A stretch of DNA of 64,000 nt from an uncultured Bacteroidota bacterium (lineage in GTDB: Bacteria; Bacteroidota; Bacteroidia; Chitinophagales; Chitinophagaceae). Both the position numbers and the translations under genes were made by a program. Below, in pieces: positions 34,201 to 42,489 of this stretch (position 1 is the first letter of the stretch; every line of letters starts with the position of its first letter). The notes under the pieces are model-generated. The model was not told where the DNA came from, searched no databases, and saw nothing but the letters and a program-made list of their open reading frames with translations. Location: the NCBI GenBank assembly GCA_937928385.1, contig CALEZD010000001.1, positions 27,916 through 91,915 of the forward strand. The letters run 5' to 3'.

Positions 34201-35026
34201 TGTCAACAATGGCCATTTTTCTTTCTCATTTATAGCACCTAAAGATTTGAATTATGAATTGGGCAACGGCGCTATCAGCTATTACGCTGATAACGGGCAG
34301 ACAGATGCTGCTGGCAGGGATACCGCACTTACCATAGGTGGTTTTTCCGACAATCCTAATTTGGAAAACAATCCCCCTGTTATTACTGCTTTCATCAAAG
34401 ACAGCCTCTTCAAAAACGGCGGGCTTACCGGCACCAACACTGCTATATTCGCTATCCTGGAAGATGAAACAGGTATCAATGTGTCCGGCAACTCCGTAGG
34501 GCACGACCTGGTGGCTATACTCGACGGCGATGTATCCAAGCCATACATCATGAATGACTATTATGAAACAGCACCTAATACTTACAAAAGAGGTTATGTT
34601 TACTTTCCCGTAGAGGGAATACCCGATGGCAGGCACAGGTTTACCATCAAAGCATGGGATGTGAATAATAATTCAGGCGAAGGGCATGTGGACTTTGTAG
34701 TGGCAGACGGACAGGTGGTAGAAGTGCAGAACCTTATGAACTACCCCAACCCCTTCAGGGATTTAACACATTTTGTTTTTGAACATAATCACCCTGATGA
34801 GAGCCTTAAAGCTGAAATCAACATCTACAATACAGCAGGGGTGTTCGTACGCAAGCTGACACAGGATTTCATCAGCACCGGCAGCCGCAGCAACGAGATA
34901 ACATGGGATGCTACGGATAACAACGGAGCTAAACTGCCTGCGGGGGTATATATTTACCGGATGATGATATCAACAGAAAACGGGATTAAGACTACTGCAT
35001 ACCAAAAACTGGTGTTAGTGCGTTAA
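31259..35026 (+). CDS. porU: T9SS C-terminal signal peptidase (sortase) PorU
   Basis: PorU is the surface cysteine protease that removes the sorting tail of T9SS cargo and attaches the cargo to A-LPS. This 1,255-residue protein has a signal peptide, a beta-rich N-terminal region, and a gingipain-type peptidase C25 domain with the catalytic histidine in LNYSGHGN (about His763) and cysteine in TATCDFG (about Cys797). It ends with its own type A sorting domain starting NLMNYPNPFRDLTHFVFEHN. The ATG at 31259 starts the signal peptide. The context, directly before porV and divergent from gldJ, fits PorU and not a secreted gingipain. Confidence 0.93.
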   Translation: MKLSRYGKSFKAIIVCLLLPAGSVVVTAKEATIQVSDQNIRAGYIGKRIDLQYYSKPVITITGITYEPVQQLPENALPSTPQKFDIALGLDRKIPFAVVRFPAFSLDDNGKLQQIKSLTFEYEEVQPQSIELQANRSAAKGTSGTNSPMASGTWYKIAVTSTGLYKIDHSFLATQLGVSSISTARIRLFGHGGNMLPERNTGTVNGLTETAIWVNDGGDGSFDPGDYFVFYGQGPVNWNPSADNKLLIQEKNFYEDKGYYFLNFDGVAEKRIQNQGIPPTGNVSVYNYSGTALHEQDLANPQKFGKLWWGEEFSSAPGKQNSQSFTLDLGSVTDSAEFNIHVVNTSSTRGLFNIFLNGQLIENADVAPTNNYDYAPKAAGHLVTAKLPYNSSSATIRIDYSTAANDGSGWLDYIRINYRRPLAINGNSLLFSDLQSVGTGNIATYHLANANGATQVWDVTDPQNPVLMNGSLNGNTYTFTQYADQLHNYAAMNNSNMDAPEYLGTVPNQNLYGSGQVDYIIVTYPDFKPAAEKLAQFHRQRSGIKVMVATTTQVYNEFSSGGQDISAIRNLARMFYERAGMDEAKMPKYLLLMGDASYDYKNRISGNTNYAPTFEARESFEFLATYSNDDFFGFLDEGEDIERYDIINALDIGVGRIPAKSQQEADNVVNKIIHYKSPATLGAWRLSTMYVADDKDNAGDHLGDAEVMNNIVTQNSTIHNPSKVYLNAIPLVSTPGGQRAPEANKSINDGIFKGLFLLNYSGHGNTTVLAHERIVTKDDYNKWRNIDKLPFMVTATCDFGQFDQPSFVSSGEELMLKWNGGVIATLTTTHLVYAYANEMLNREFLSAQFQHINGKWNTFGDAMRIGKNSAYSAGLEAGVIENFRKFALLGDPALEPNFPEFFVHTEAVKDGGTGQPTNTISALGEYNIDGKVTDVNGNVLDYFNGTLAVTIFDKPRTVKTINGQERTFKVQNNTIYKGKATVNNGHFSFSFIAPKDLNYELGNGAISYYADNGQTDAAGRDTALTIGGFSDNPNLENNPPVITAFIKDSLFKNGGLTGTNTAIFAILEDETGINVSGNSVGHDLVAILDGDVSKPYIMNDYYETAPNTYKRGYVYFPVEGIPDGRHRFTIKAWDVNNNSGEGHVDFVVADGQVVEVQNLMNYPNPFRDLTHFVFEHNHPDESLKAEINIYNTAGVFVRKLTQDFISTGSRSNEITWDATDNNGAKLPAGVYIYRMMISTENGIKTTAYQKLVLVR

Positions 35027-35085
35027 TATATTGCCCGCAATGCTTAAATTGCAACTCTTAACCTTGCTCCGTGGCACGAATATTG

Positions 35086-35114
35086 TTTGCCTTGAGCTAA
35101 AACAGATACCTTTG
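35086..35114 (+). promoter_or_regulatory. Bacteroidota-type promoter of porV
   Basis: TTTG (35086-35089), 17 bases, TACCTTTG (35107-35114). A TTG at 35083 gives an alternative spacing of 21. The porV ATG is 27 bases further on, so porV can be expressed apart from porU. Confidence 0.6.
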
Positions 35115-35141
35115 CAAAACTTGAAAGTAAATTATAACAGA

Positions 35142-36353
35142 ATGGCAAAACGCTTTGCACTTGTAGGATTGACCCTGGCAGCAGGTTTAATTGCTACAGT
35201 TTCTACGGCCCAGACATCACAGGCCAATCTATCCGGTACGGTAAACACAGTATCGCCTGCGGTACCTTTTTTGAGGATTTCTCCCGATGCACGCTCCGGC
35301 GCAATGGGTGATGTGGGTATTGCTATTGATGCCGATGCGAACGCACAATACTGGAACGTAGCTAAACTACCCTTCGCGTCCAAGAAATATGGTGTATCTG
35401 CAACTTACACCCCTTGGCTGAAGGACCTGGTACCTGATATATTCCTGGCTTACCTGGCAGGCTATGCCAAGTTTGGCGAAAACGACAACCAGACCATCAG
35501 CGCTTCTTTACGCTATTTTTCTTTGGGCGAAATCAACTACACCGATATCAATGCCAACCCGATAGGTACGGGCAAACCCAACGAATTTGCTTTAGACCTG
35601 GGTTACTCGCGCAAGTTGTCTGAGTACCTGTCTGCAGGCTTAAGCTTCAGGTATATCAACTCGGCTATTGCCTCAGGCTTGTCCGCCACTACCCCCGGTA
35701 TTGAATACCGCCCCGGCAACGCCTTTGGCGCCGACCTGGGTGTGTACTACCGTAAAAAGAATGATATAGACGAGTTCCGCTCAGGTACCGTATCGCTGGG
35801 TGCTGTATTGAGCAACGTAGGTTCTAAGATTTCTTACACATCTACCCGTAAAGATTTCATACCCATCAACCTGGGTTTGGGCGGTGCCTATACTTACCAG
35901 GCCGATGCATATAATGCAATCACATTTGCGCTGGACGTCAACAAACTGCTGATACCTACCCCGATAGATACAAATACAGACCCCACTACAGGGCCTAATT
36001 ACACAATACCTGACAAAACAGTTGTATCAGGTATGCTCGGCTCCTTCAGCGATGCACCGGGTGGTTTCAACGAAGAACTGAGGGAATTCCAGATATCAGC
36101 AGGTGCTGAATACTGGTACCGCCAGCAGTTTGCCGTACGTGCCGGTTACTTCTGGGAGCACAAATTGAAAGGCGACCGTAAATACTTCACCGTAGGTGTG
36201 GGTGTGCGTTACAACGTATTCGGGCTCAACTTCGCTTACTTAGTTCCTTCAGGCAGCGGTATCAACAGGAACCCTTTGTCGAACACATTCCGTTTCTCGC
36301 TCTTGTTTGAATTTGACAAACTGGATAAGAAGCCTGAAACTGCGGCGCCATAA
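35142..36353 (+). CDS. porV: T9SS outer-membrane shuttle protein PorV (LptO)
   Basis: PorV is a FadL-like 14-strand outer-membrane barrel that takes folded cargo from the Sov translocon and carries it to PorU. This 403-residue protein has a signal peptide and the family marker PFLRISPDARSGAMGDVGIA, then alternating beta strands to the end (NTFRFSLLFEFDKL). ATG at 35142 is chosen since it begins the signal peptide and follows a good promoter. Gene order porU-porV matches known Bacteroidota loci. Confidence 0.94.
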   Translation: MAKRFALVGLTLAAGLIATVSTAQTSQANLSGTVNTVSPAVPFLRISPDARSGAMGDVGIAIDADANAQYWNVAKLPFASKKYGVSATYTPWLKDLVPDIFLAYLAGYAKFGENDNQTISASLRYFSLGEINYTDINANPIGTGKPNEFALDLGYSRKLSEYLSAGLSFRYINSAIASGLSATTPGIEYRPGNAFGADLGVYYRKKNDIDEFRSGTVSLGAVLSNVGSKISYTSTRKDFIPINLGLGGAYTYQADAYNAITFALDVNKLLIPTPIDTNTDPTTGPNYTIPDKTVVSGMLGSFSDAPGGFNEELREFQISAGAEYWYRQQFAVRAGYFWEHKLKGDRKYFTVGVGVRYNVFGLNFAYLVPSGSGINRNPLSNTFRFSLLFEFDKLDKKPETAAP

Positions 36354-36381
36354 TAAAAAAAACAAGATAATTTTAATTCAT

Positions 36382-36405
36382 AAAGCCTCGCGAATGCGGG
36401 GCTTT
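36382..36405 (+). terminator. Hairpin terminator between porV and the ABC-F gene
   Basis: Ten-bp arms with one G-T pair (36382-36391 and 36396-36405), loop GAAT, A-rich before and TTTG after. It lies between two convergent genes, ending one base before the ABC-F stop. Confidence 0.7.
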
Positions 36406-36406
36406 G

Positions 36407-38314
36407 TTATACCCACTCGCTCAACTCCAGCCAGCGCATCTCTTTTTCTTCCAGTGCAGTGGTTATTTCTATCATGCGCTTGCTTACGGCCTCCAGTTCT
36501 TCGTAAGGCAAATTTGTGCTCATCTTCTCCGTTAGTTCAGCCTTTTCTTTCTCCAGCGCAGGAATGTCTTTCTCCAACTGTTCAAATTCACGCTGCTCTT
36601 TGTAGGATAGCTTCTTTTTCTCTTTGGGCTTTTGCGTAGTGGCTTCTTCAACAGTTGCTGCCAACTGTGCAGTATCAACGGCCTGTAGCTTACGTTCCTC
36701 CGCCTCTCTGCGCTCCTGTTCTTTTTGCCAGATACGGTATTGGGTATAGTTGCCGGGAAAATCGCGTATCATACCATCGCCTTCAAATACAAACATGTGG
36801 TCTATCAGCCTGTCCATAAAATACCTGTCGTGCGATACGATGAGCAGGCAGCCCTGGTAATTGTCTAAGAAGTTTTCCAACACAGCAAGTGTAGGCAGGT
36901 CCAGGTCGTTGGTAGGTTCGTCTAATATCAGGAAGTTGGGATTGCGGAACAAGACTGTGAGCAACTGCAACCGCTTCTTCTCTCCACCGCTCAGTTTAGA
37001 CAGGTATGTATATTGCTGTTCAGCAGGGAACAGGAACAACTCCAGGAACTGCGCCGCGCTCATCGTTCCGCCCTTAGCTAATGGAAAGCTTTCTGCAATG
37101 TTCTTCACATACTCTATTACACGCATGTCTTCCTTTATCTCCAGCCCCTGCTGCGAGAAGTTGCCGAACACCACCGTGTCGCCAATATTCACCTTTCCGC
37201 TGTCCTGCAGTTCCTGCTGTTGCACTATTTGCAGGAAGGTGGATTTACCCGCGCCATTCTTACCTATAATTCCTGTCCGCTCACCTTTCTTGAAAGTGTA
37301 ATCAAAACCCTTCATGATGGCCTTATCGCCATAGCTTTTATACACCTTCTTCATCTCTACCACCTTGCCGCCCAGGCGGTTCATCTTCATCTCCAGTTCC
37401 AGCTGATTATCTTCTATGCGTTTCTTCGCCTGCTTTTCTACTTCGTAAAAACTATCTATCCTGCTCTGGGCTTTGGTACTGCGGGCTTTGGGCTGCTTGC
37501 GCATCCACTCCAGCTCTTTGCGATAGGTGTTTTTGGCCTTATCAATATTGGCCTGCATATTCTCTATACGTGCAGCCTTCTTTTCCAGGTACGTTTCATA
37601 GTCGCCTTTGTAAGTGAACATTTCACTACCGTCTATCTCCCATATCACATCGCATACCGCATCCAGGAAGTAGCGGTCGTGGGTCACCATCAGCAGGGTT
37701 ACTTTTTCCTGGTTCAGGTAGTGCTCCAGCCATTCCACCATTTCCACATCCAGGTGGTTGGTGGGTTCGTCCATGATGAGCAGAACGTGTTTGTGTTCAA
37801 AACCTATATCTATCAATGTCTGGGCCAGAGCCACCCGCTTACGCTGCCCGCCCGACAGGGTATCTACCCGCTGGTCCAGGTGGTGGATGTTCAGTTTACC
37901 GAGTATCTGCTTTACTTTAGCTTCAAAGTCCCATGCACCCAGCTCATCCAGTTTGGCAAGTGCTTCACCCAGTTTTACAGGGTCTTTGTCTGCCTGCTCC
38001 ATGATGCCCTCATATTCACGCAGGGCTTCGGCTACCGGGTGCTTGTAGTGGAATATATTATCCAACACGGACAGGTGTTCTTCAAATTGCGGGTCTTGTT
38101 CAAACAGGGCTACAGTTACATCTTTGTGTATCCACAGCTTGCCTTCGTCTGGCACGTCTTTACCGGCCAGTATCTTCAGCAGGGTAGATTTACCGCTGCC
38201 GTTTCGCGCCACCAGCGCTATCTTATCCCCCTCGCTGATATGGAAGGTGATACCCTCAAATAATGGCTTTACCCCGTACGATTTAGTGAGCCCCTCCGCC
38301 GAAACATAATGCAT
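36407..38314 (-). CDS. ABC-F family ATPase (Uup/EttA type)
   Basis: This 635-residue soluble protein has two ABC ATPase domains and no membrane segment, the ABC-F layout. Domain 1 shows VARNGSGKSTLLKILAG, LSGGQRKRVALAQ and LLIMDEPTNHLD; domain 2 shows GKNGAGKSTFLQIV, LSGGEKKRLQLL and LILDEPTNDLD. Between them is the charged interdomain linker. A C-terminal coiled coil (LEKDIPALEKEKAELTEKM onwards) resembles Uup. ABC-F proteins act on the ribosomal E site, relieving stalled translation or giving antibiotic resistance; the exact role here is open. ATG at 38314 follows a TATCTTTG element at 38321-38328, giving a nearly leaderless mRNA. Confidence 0.92.
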   Translation of the reverse strand: MHYVSAEGLTKSYGVKPLFEGITFHISEGDKIALVARNGSGKSTLLKILAGKDVPDEGKLWIHKDVTVALFEQDPQFEEHLSVLDNIFHYKHPVAEALREYEGIMEQADKDPVKLGEALAKLDELGAWDFEAKVKQILGKLNIHHLDQRVDTLSGGQRKRVALAQTLIDIGFEHKHVLLIMDEPTNHLDVEMVEWLEHYLNQEKVTLLMVTHDRYFLDAVCDVIWEIDGSEMFTYKGDYETYLEKKAARIENMQANIDKAKNTYRKELEWMRKQPKARSTKAQSRIDSFYEVEKQAKKRIEDNQLELEMKMNRLGGKVVEMKKVYKSYGDKAIMKGFDYTFKKGERTGIIGKNGAGKSTFLQIVQQQELQDSGKVNIGDTVVFGNFSQQGLEIKEDMRVIEYVKNIAESFPLAKGGTMSAAQFLELFLFPAEQQYTYLSKLSGGEKKRLQLLTVLFRNPNFLILDEPTNDLDLPTLAVLENFLDNYQGCLLIVSHDRYFMDRLIDHMFVFEGDGMIRDFPGNYTQYRIWQKEQERREAEERKLQAVDTAQLAATVEEATTQKPKEKKKLSYKEQREFEQLEKDIPALEKEKAELTEKMSTNLPYEELEAVSKRMIEITTALEEKEMRWLELSEWV

Positions 38315-38350
38315 AGGGCGCAAAGATAAGTGATACTTACGTCCTGTTTA

Positions 38351-38875
38351 CTATAGTGTGGCTGTTACGTAATCCTCACCCCAGTTACTCAGCAACTTCT
38401 TCAATGCTTCATAATTCTTATCTGCCGGATAACGTCTTTCCCACTTGTTTAGAATATCCTCAAGTTTATTTTTATTCCCATCAAGAAATGCTTCAGTACC
38501 CTTTGCATAATAATACCATGTTTTGGCATCTTCATTACCAAACCATATATAGAATATGGAGTACGTGTTTTTAAAATGGGTTTTCGCCAACTTATTCAAA
38601 CCGGCCTTTGCATACATCTGGCCAGCATGCCAGTTTAGGGAGTGCCAATTAACTTCTTTCCTCTTGTGCGAGAAAAGATAAAGGGTGATAGCTGCTGCAG
38701 CCTGTTGGTATTGTTGCTCGTTGGCCAGCTTGCGCCAACAGCAGGTATCTGCATCAAACTCTTTTTGCGTATAGGTTTCCCAATCTCCGAATATGGATGG
38801 CTTATCAGAGTCCCATTGCGCTAAACATAGTAGATTGAACCCAATACATGCAATAATCAGCAGAAATGTTTTCAT
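38351..38875 (-). CDS. Secreted hypothetical protein with TPR-like helices
   Basis: A 174-residue protein with a signal peptide (MKTFLLIIACIGFNLLCLAQ), so probably periplasmic. The mature part is helical, with a YQQAAAAITLYLFSHKRKEV / GQMYAKAGLNKLAKTHFKN pattern like two TPR-type hairpins, and a conserved-looking FYIWFGNEDAKTWYYYAKGT. I do not recognise a named family. It stands alone between the ABC-F gene and htpG. The function is unknown. Confidence 0.68.
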   Translation of the reverse strand: MKTFLLIIACIGFNLLCLAQWDSDKPSIFGDWETYTQKEFDADTCCWRKLANEQQYQQAAAAITLYLFSHKRKEVNWHSLNWHAGQMYAKAGLNKLAKTHFKNTYSIFYIWFGNEDAKTWYYYAKGTEAFLDGNKNKLEDILNKWERRYPADKNYEALKKLLSNWGEDYVTATL

Positions 38876-38903
38876 AACCGGCTTTATAGTAAAGATACAT
38901 ATT

Positions 38904-38933
38904 ATAAATGCCCGTACAGCTACGGGCATTTAT
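38904..38933 (-). terminator. Hairpin terminator after htpG
   Basis: Perfect 13-bp arms (38904-38916 and 38921-38933) around CAGC, 7 bases beyond the htpG stop; the U-tract is short. Confidence 0.7.
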
Positions 38934-38940
38934 AAACCAG

Positions 38941-40824
38941 TCACATCATCGCCACACTCCTGTTCAGGAAGTTGGTGAGGTCTTCGCCTTTCAGCATATT
39001 CTGCGACAACAGCGCCAGGTCGAAGGCGTGGCGGGCTATGCGCACCTGCTCCTCTTCAGTACCGGCTTTTAGCAGGCGGTTGATGAGTGAGTGGTTGCCG
39101 TTGATACCCACTTTATAAGTTTCGGGCATAGCGCCAAACATAGCCATACCATTCATCTCCGCCATCTCTTTCATGCGACGGCTCATTTCATCCATCGTCA
39201 CGGTTACAGGCAGTTCATCAGGGCTGATGCTTTCTACCTCTACCTTCATATTCGTCTTGCTTACGGCTTTCTCAAATATCTCTTTCACCTTCTTTGTTTC
39301 GTCTTCTGTAAGTACATGCTCGGGCGCATCTGATGTTTTGATGAGGTTGTCCATCACATCAGAGTCTACGCGCTTCAGGTTAGTCTTTTCCAGCTTATAC
39401 TCCAGGTAGCTTACAAAGTGCTTGTCTATAGGCGAGTCCATCTGCAGTACATCGTAGCCGCGTTTGGCTGCTGATTGTATATAGAAGTCCTGCTTGTCCG
39501 GCTCATTGGCATAGAGGTACACCAGTTGTCCGTCCTTATCCGTTTGTGCGGCAGCTACCTTGTTCCTGTATTCTTCCAGTGTATAGGGTTCGCCTTTGAT
39601 ATTGGTGAGCAGTGCAAACTCTTTTGCCTTGTCGTAAAACTTTTCGTCAGTCACCATGCCATACTTCACAAACAAGCCTATATCCGGCCATTTTTTCTCG
39701 TATCCTTCCCTGTCGTTTTTAAACAATTCTGCCAGTTTATCACCTACCTTCTTCGTGATATAGCTGTTGATTTTCTTCACATTGCTATCGGCCTGCAGGA
39801 AACTGCGGGACACGTTCAGCGGTATATCAGGCGAGTCTATAACCCCGTGCAACAGCATCAGGTACTCCGGCACTATTTCCTTCACCTCGTCGGTAATGAA
39901 CACCTGGCGGCTGAAGAGTTTTATCTTGTTCTGCTGCAGCAGGTTCATATCCTTTTTCAGCTTGGGGAAGTATAATACCCCTGTCAGGTTGAAAGGATAG
40001 TCCACGTTCAGGTGTATCCAGAACAGCGGGTCTTCACTCATCGGGTATAGTTCGCGATAGAAATCCAGGTAATCCTCGTCTTTCAGGTCTGTAGGCGACT
40101 TGGTCCATATAGGTGCGGTATTATTGATGATATTATCTACCTCTACCGATTTGTATTTTGTCTTGCCTTCTTCATCTACACCATCCTCTACCTGCTGTGT
40201 ACGTGTGCCAAATTTGACAGGTACAGGTAAAAAACGGCAGTGTTTGTCCAGTATTTCTTTCAGTTTGTATTCATCCAAAAACTCTTTGGAATCTTCGTTG
40301 ATGTGCAGGATAATATCGGTACCAACAGATGTGCGTGTACCTGAGCCTATACTAAACTCAGTGCTGCCATCGCACTCCCAGCTTGCGGGCTCTGCATCCT
40401 CTTTGTACGATAGTGTGTTGATTTCTACCTTATCGGCTACCATAAAGGCTGAATAGAACCCAAGGCCGAACTTGCCTATGATTTCGTTAGCATCCTTCGC
40501 TTCTTTAAACTTCTCTACAAATTCCTCCGCACCCGAAAAGGCTATCTGGTTGATGTATTTTTTTATCTCTTCGGCCGTCATACCCAGGCCGTTGTCTGAT
40601 ATGGTGATTGTTTTTGCTTCTTCATCCAACCTTACTTCTACCAGCGGTGCGGGCAGTTCACCTTTATACTCGCCTAACGATGACAGTCGTTTCAGCTTTT
40701 GTATAGCGTCTGTAGCATTGGCCACGAGTTCCCTCAGAAATATTTCATTGTCTGAATAGAGGAACTTCTTAATAATCGGGAAAATATTCTCTGTGTGAAT
40801 GGAAATGGTGCCTTTCTCTTGCAT
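38941..40824 (-). CDS. htpG: Chaperone HtpG (bacterial Hsp90)
   Basis: HtpG is the ATP-dependent Hsp90 chaperone of the cytoplasm. The 627-residue protein shows the GHKL ATPase motifs: ELVANATDAIQKLKRLS, ISDNGLGMTAEEI and GKFGLGFYSAFMVADKVE. These are followed by the middle domain (DSPDIPLNVSRSFLQAD) and the dimerisation domain. The length is standard. It is transcribed alone, downstream of the ribosomal-protein operon and its terminator. Confidence 0.96.
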   Translation of the reverse strand: MQEKGTISIHTENIFPIIKKFLYSDNEIFLRELVANATDAIQKLKRLSSLGEYKGELPAPLVEVRLDEEAKTITISDNGLGMTAEEIKKYINQIAFSGAEEFVEKFKEAKDANEIIGKFGLGFYSAFMVADKVEINTLSYKEDAEPASWECDGSTEFSIGSGTRTSVGTDIILHINEDSKEFLDEYKLKEILDKHCRFLPVPVKFGTRTQQVEDGVDEEGKTKYKSVEVDNIINNTAPIWTKSPTDLKDEDYLDFYRELYPMSEDPLFWIHLNVDYPFNLTGVLYFPKLKKDMNLLQQNKIKLFSRQVFITDEVKEIVPEYLMLLHGVIDSPDIPLNVSRSFLQADSNVKKINSYITKKVGDKLAELFKNDREGYEKKWPDIGLFVKYGMVTDEKFYDKAKEFALLTNIKGEPYTLEEYRNKVAAAQTDKDGQLVYLYANEPDKQDFYIQSAAKRGYDVLQMDSPIDKHFVSYLEYKLEKTNLKRVDSDVMDNLIKTSDAPEHVLTEDETKKVKEIFEKAVSKTNMKVEVESISPDELPVTVTMDEMSRRMKEMAEMNGMAMFGAMPETYKVGINGNHSLINRLLKAGTEEEQVRIARHAFDLALLSQNMLKGEDLTNFLNRSVAMM

Positions 40825-40918
40825 AGCTTATTCTATTGTTTTTTAGCATTAATACACCTGCAAGCATTGTTCCAACCCATGGCATAATGCCATATTGACA
40901 GAACGGGTAAAAAACAGG

Positions 40919-40943
40919 AAAGCCGCCCGGTTGGGCAGCTTTT
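40919..40943 (-). terminator. Terminator of the rpmB-rpmG-DUF4295 operon
   Basis: Ten-bp arms with one mismatch (AAAGC-CGCCC against its partner) and a GGTT loop, A/T-rich on both sides, between the DUF4295 gene and htpG. Confidence 0.55.
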
Positions 40944-40986
40944 TATAGTAATTCGTTTATAAGTCCTGTAGTTTACAGAGGCCGAC

Positions 40987-41154
40987 TTATTTTGCCAGGA
41001 AATCTTTCACTTTGTCTTTGTGCAAGATAACCTCTTTGAAGGTATATGCACCACTCTTAGGGCTGCGTACAGTCTTGATTACCTTAGTGTAGTTCTTAGA
41101 TTCCGCACCACCTTTAGCGTCAGATTTTATCGCCGTTTTTGCCGCTTTTGCCAT
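40987..41154 (-). CDS. DUF4295 small ribosome-associated protein
   Basis: This 55-residue basic protein begins MAKAAKTAIKSDAKGG and continues with YTKVIKTVRSPKSGAYTFKE. It matches DUF4295, found in Bacteroidota directly behind rpmB and rpmG, as here. I recall that structures of a Flavobacterium ribosome placed a protein of this type in the large subunit (named bL38); this should be checked. Lysine-rich content and operon place support a ribosomal role. The gap to rpmG is 20 bases. Confidence 0.88.
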   Translation of the reverse strand: MAKAAKTAIKSDAKGGAESKNYTKVIKTVRSPKSGAYTFKEVILHKDKVKDFLAK

Positions 41155-41174
41155 GACTAAATATATTTAAAAAA

Positions 41175-41357
41175 TTACTTAATTTCTTTATGAACAGTTA
41201 CCTTCTTCATTATAGGATTGAACTTTTTCAGTTCAATACGCTCGGGGGTGTTCTTTTTGTTTTTGGTAGTAATGTAACGGCTGGTGCCGGCCAAACCGGT
41301 ACCTTTATGCTCTGTACATTCCAAAATAACCTGAACGCGGTTTCCTTTCTTCGCCAT
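41175..41357 (-). CDS. rpmG: 50S ribosomal protein L33 (bL33)
   Basis: A 60-residue basic protein with the L33 pattern [20 protein letters not shown] and [14 protein letters not shown]. The two paired cysteines of zinc-binding L33 are absent: only one Cys (ECTEH) remains, so it is a zinc-free type. It is the second gene of the operon, 23 bases after rpmB. Confidence 0.95.
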   Translation of the reverse strand: MAKKGNRVQVILECTEHKGTGLAGTSRYITTKNKKNTPERIELKKFNPIMKKVTVHKEIK

Positions 41358-41380
41358 TGTATATGGAGTTTATTCTTTAT

Positions 41381-41617
41381 TTAAATTTTATCGCCTTTAG
41401 CGCGCATTTCTTTCACAACAGACAACAAACCGTTCTTGTTGATAGTGCGCATTGCATCTGTTGACAATTTCAATGTTATCCAACGGTCTTCTTCGGCCAG
41501 GAAAAAGCGCTTTACCTGCAAATTGGGCAGAAAACGGCGTTTTGCTTTCTTGTTAGAGAAAGATACTTTATGACCAGTTATTGGTTTTTTTCCTGTTACC
41601 TGACAAACACGTGCCAT
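41381..41617 (-). CDS. rpmB: 50S ribosomal protein L28 (bL28)
   Basis: A 78-residue protein with the L28 signatures [20 protein letters not shown] and [17 protein letters not shown]. First gene of the rpmB-rpmG-DUF4295 operon. A promoter candidate lies at 41639-41669. Confidence 0.96.
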   Translation of the reverse strand: MARVCQVTGKKPITGHKVSFSNKKAKRRFLPNLQVKRFFLAEEDRWITLKLSTDAMRTINKNGLLSVVKEMRAKGDKI

Positions 41618-41638
41618 ACTTTAGATTTTTTGGGACTG

Positions 41639-41669
41639 CAAAGGTCATTTTTTTTTGTGTAACGGCAAA
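41639..41669 (-). promoter_or_regulatory. Candidate promoter of the rpmB operon
   Basis: On the minus strand TTTG (41669-41666), 19 bases, GACCTTTG (41646-41639): seven of eight bases if the first T of TAnnTTTG is relaxed. It lies 22 bases upstream of the rpmB ATG. Confidence 0.4.
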
Positions 41670-41691
41670 ATTATTTTCATAAAAAGTTCAA

Positions 41692-42426
41692 TTAAGCCAA
41701 TTCGGGCAGCAGCAGGCTGTCTAAGCTGGCTATGCCGGGTGTGTTTTCGCATATAAAACCCTCTCCATAAGCCACACCTATGCGCTTGCCCAATAATGAA
41801 GCCCTGTGTTCTATCTTATCGAGAAAGCCACCGGCGGCTATATATGTTATGGGTTCTGCCGAGTTGGGGTCGTGAAACTGGCTCTTGTATGCTTTGATGG
41901 CTTCCATCTTGGTGGCTGCAGCCGAAGATATATCCACGATGAAGTCCGGCTCCAGGAAACGGTCCTGTATCATGTGGTACACCCTTTTGGGCCTCCAGGC
42001 AGTTTGCTGCTCCCCGTTGTGGGTAGTGCTGATTTTGGACAATCCCGCCAGGAAACAGGCATCGGCTATCAGCCTGCCTGCACGGCCATGGTCGGGGTGG
42101 CGGTCTTCCAATGCATTGGCAATCACCACATTGGGGCGGTATTTGCGTATATATTCCACCAACTTCAGCTGGTGCTCTTTGTCATTCTGAAAGAACCCAT
42201 CGGCCATACCCAGGTTCTCGCGCACGGATATACCCATGATGTCCGCCGCAGCGCGGGCTTCCTGCAAGCGCAGCTCAGGGGTGCCACGGGTACCCAGTTC
42301 GCCGCGGGTAAGGTCGATGATACCCACCTGCTGGCCCATCTGCACATGTTTTATCAGTGTACCGGCGGCGCTCAGCTCCAGGTCATCGGGGTGAACGGCT
42401 ATAGCCAGTATATCCAGTTTTTTCAT
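41692..42426 (-). CDS. bshB1: Bacillithiol biosynthesis deacetylase BshB1
   Basis: BshB1 removes the acetyl group from GlcNAc-malate, the second step of bacillithiol synthesis. This 244-residue protein lacks a signal peptide, unlike the large PIG-L protein at 4.2-6.7 kb. It shows AVHPDDLELSAAGTL (zinc ligands His12 and Asp15), DLTRGELGTRGTPELRLQEA and the RHPDHGRAG motif, which match BshB1 closely. The bshA and bshC genes are not in the window. A TACTTTTG element at 42431-42438 just before the ATG suggests a nearly leaderless mRNA. Confidence 0.92.
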   Translation of the reverse strand: MKKLDILAIAVHPDDLELSAAGTLIKHVQMGQQVGIIDLTRGELGTRGTPELRLQEARAAADIMGISVRENLGMADGFFQNDKEHQLKLVEYIRKYRPNVVIANALEDRHPDHGRAGRLIADACFLAGLSKISTTHNGEQQTAWRPKRVYHMIQDRFLEPDFIVDISSAAATKMEAIKAYKSQFHDPNSAEPITYIAAGGFLDKIEHRASLLGKRIGVAYGEGFICENTPGIASLDSLLLPELA

Positions 42427-42446
42427 GGTGCAAAAGTATTTAATTT

Positions 42447-42473
42447 GGCAAATAGCCTATTCGGCTATTTGCC
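42447..42473. repeat. Perfect 11-bp inverted repeat upstream of bshB1
   Basis: GGCAAATAGCC (42447-42457), loop TATTC, GGCTATTTGCC (42463-42473). No U-tract follows on either strand, so it is not an obvious terminator. It occupies the place where a -33 element for bshB1 would be. Confidence 0.8.
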
Positions 42474-42489
42474 AATAGTGGTATAAACT

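Noticed and set aside
31259..35026. Reading the C25 peptidase as a secreted gingipain-type virulence protease
   Set aside because: Gene order (gldJ, porU, porV), length and the N-terminal region fit the T9SS sortase PorU.
37220..38263. A 347-codon frame opposite the ABC-F gene
   Set aside because: Antisense shadow with Phe/His/Leu-rich composition and no recognisable motif; the ABC-F motifs on the other strand are certain.
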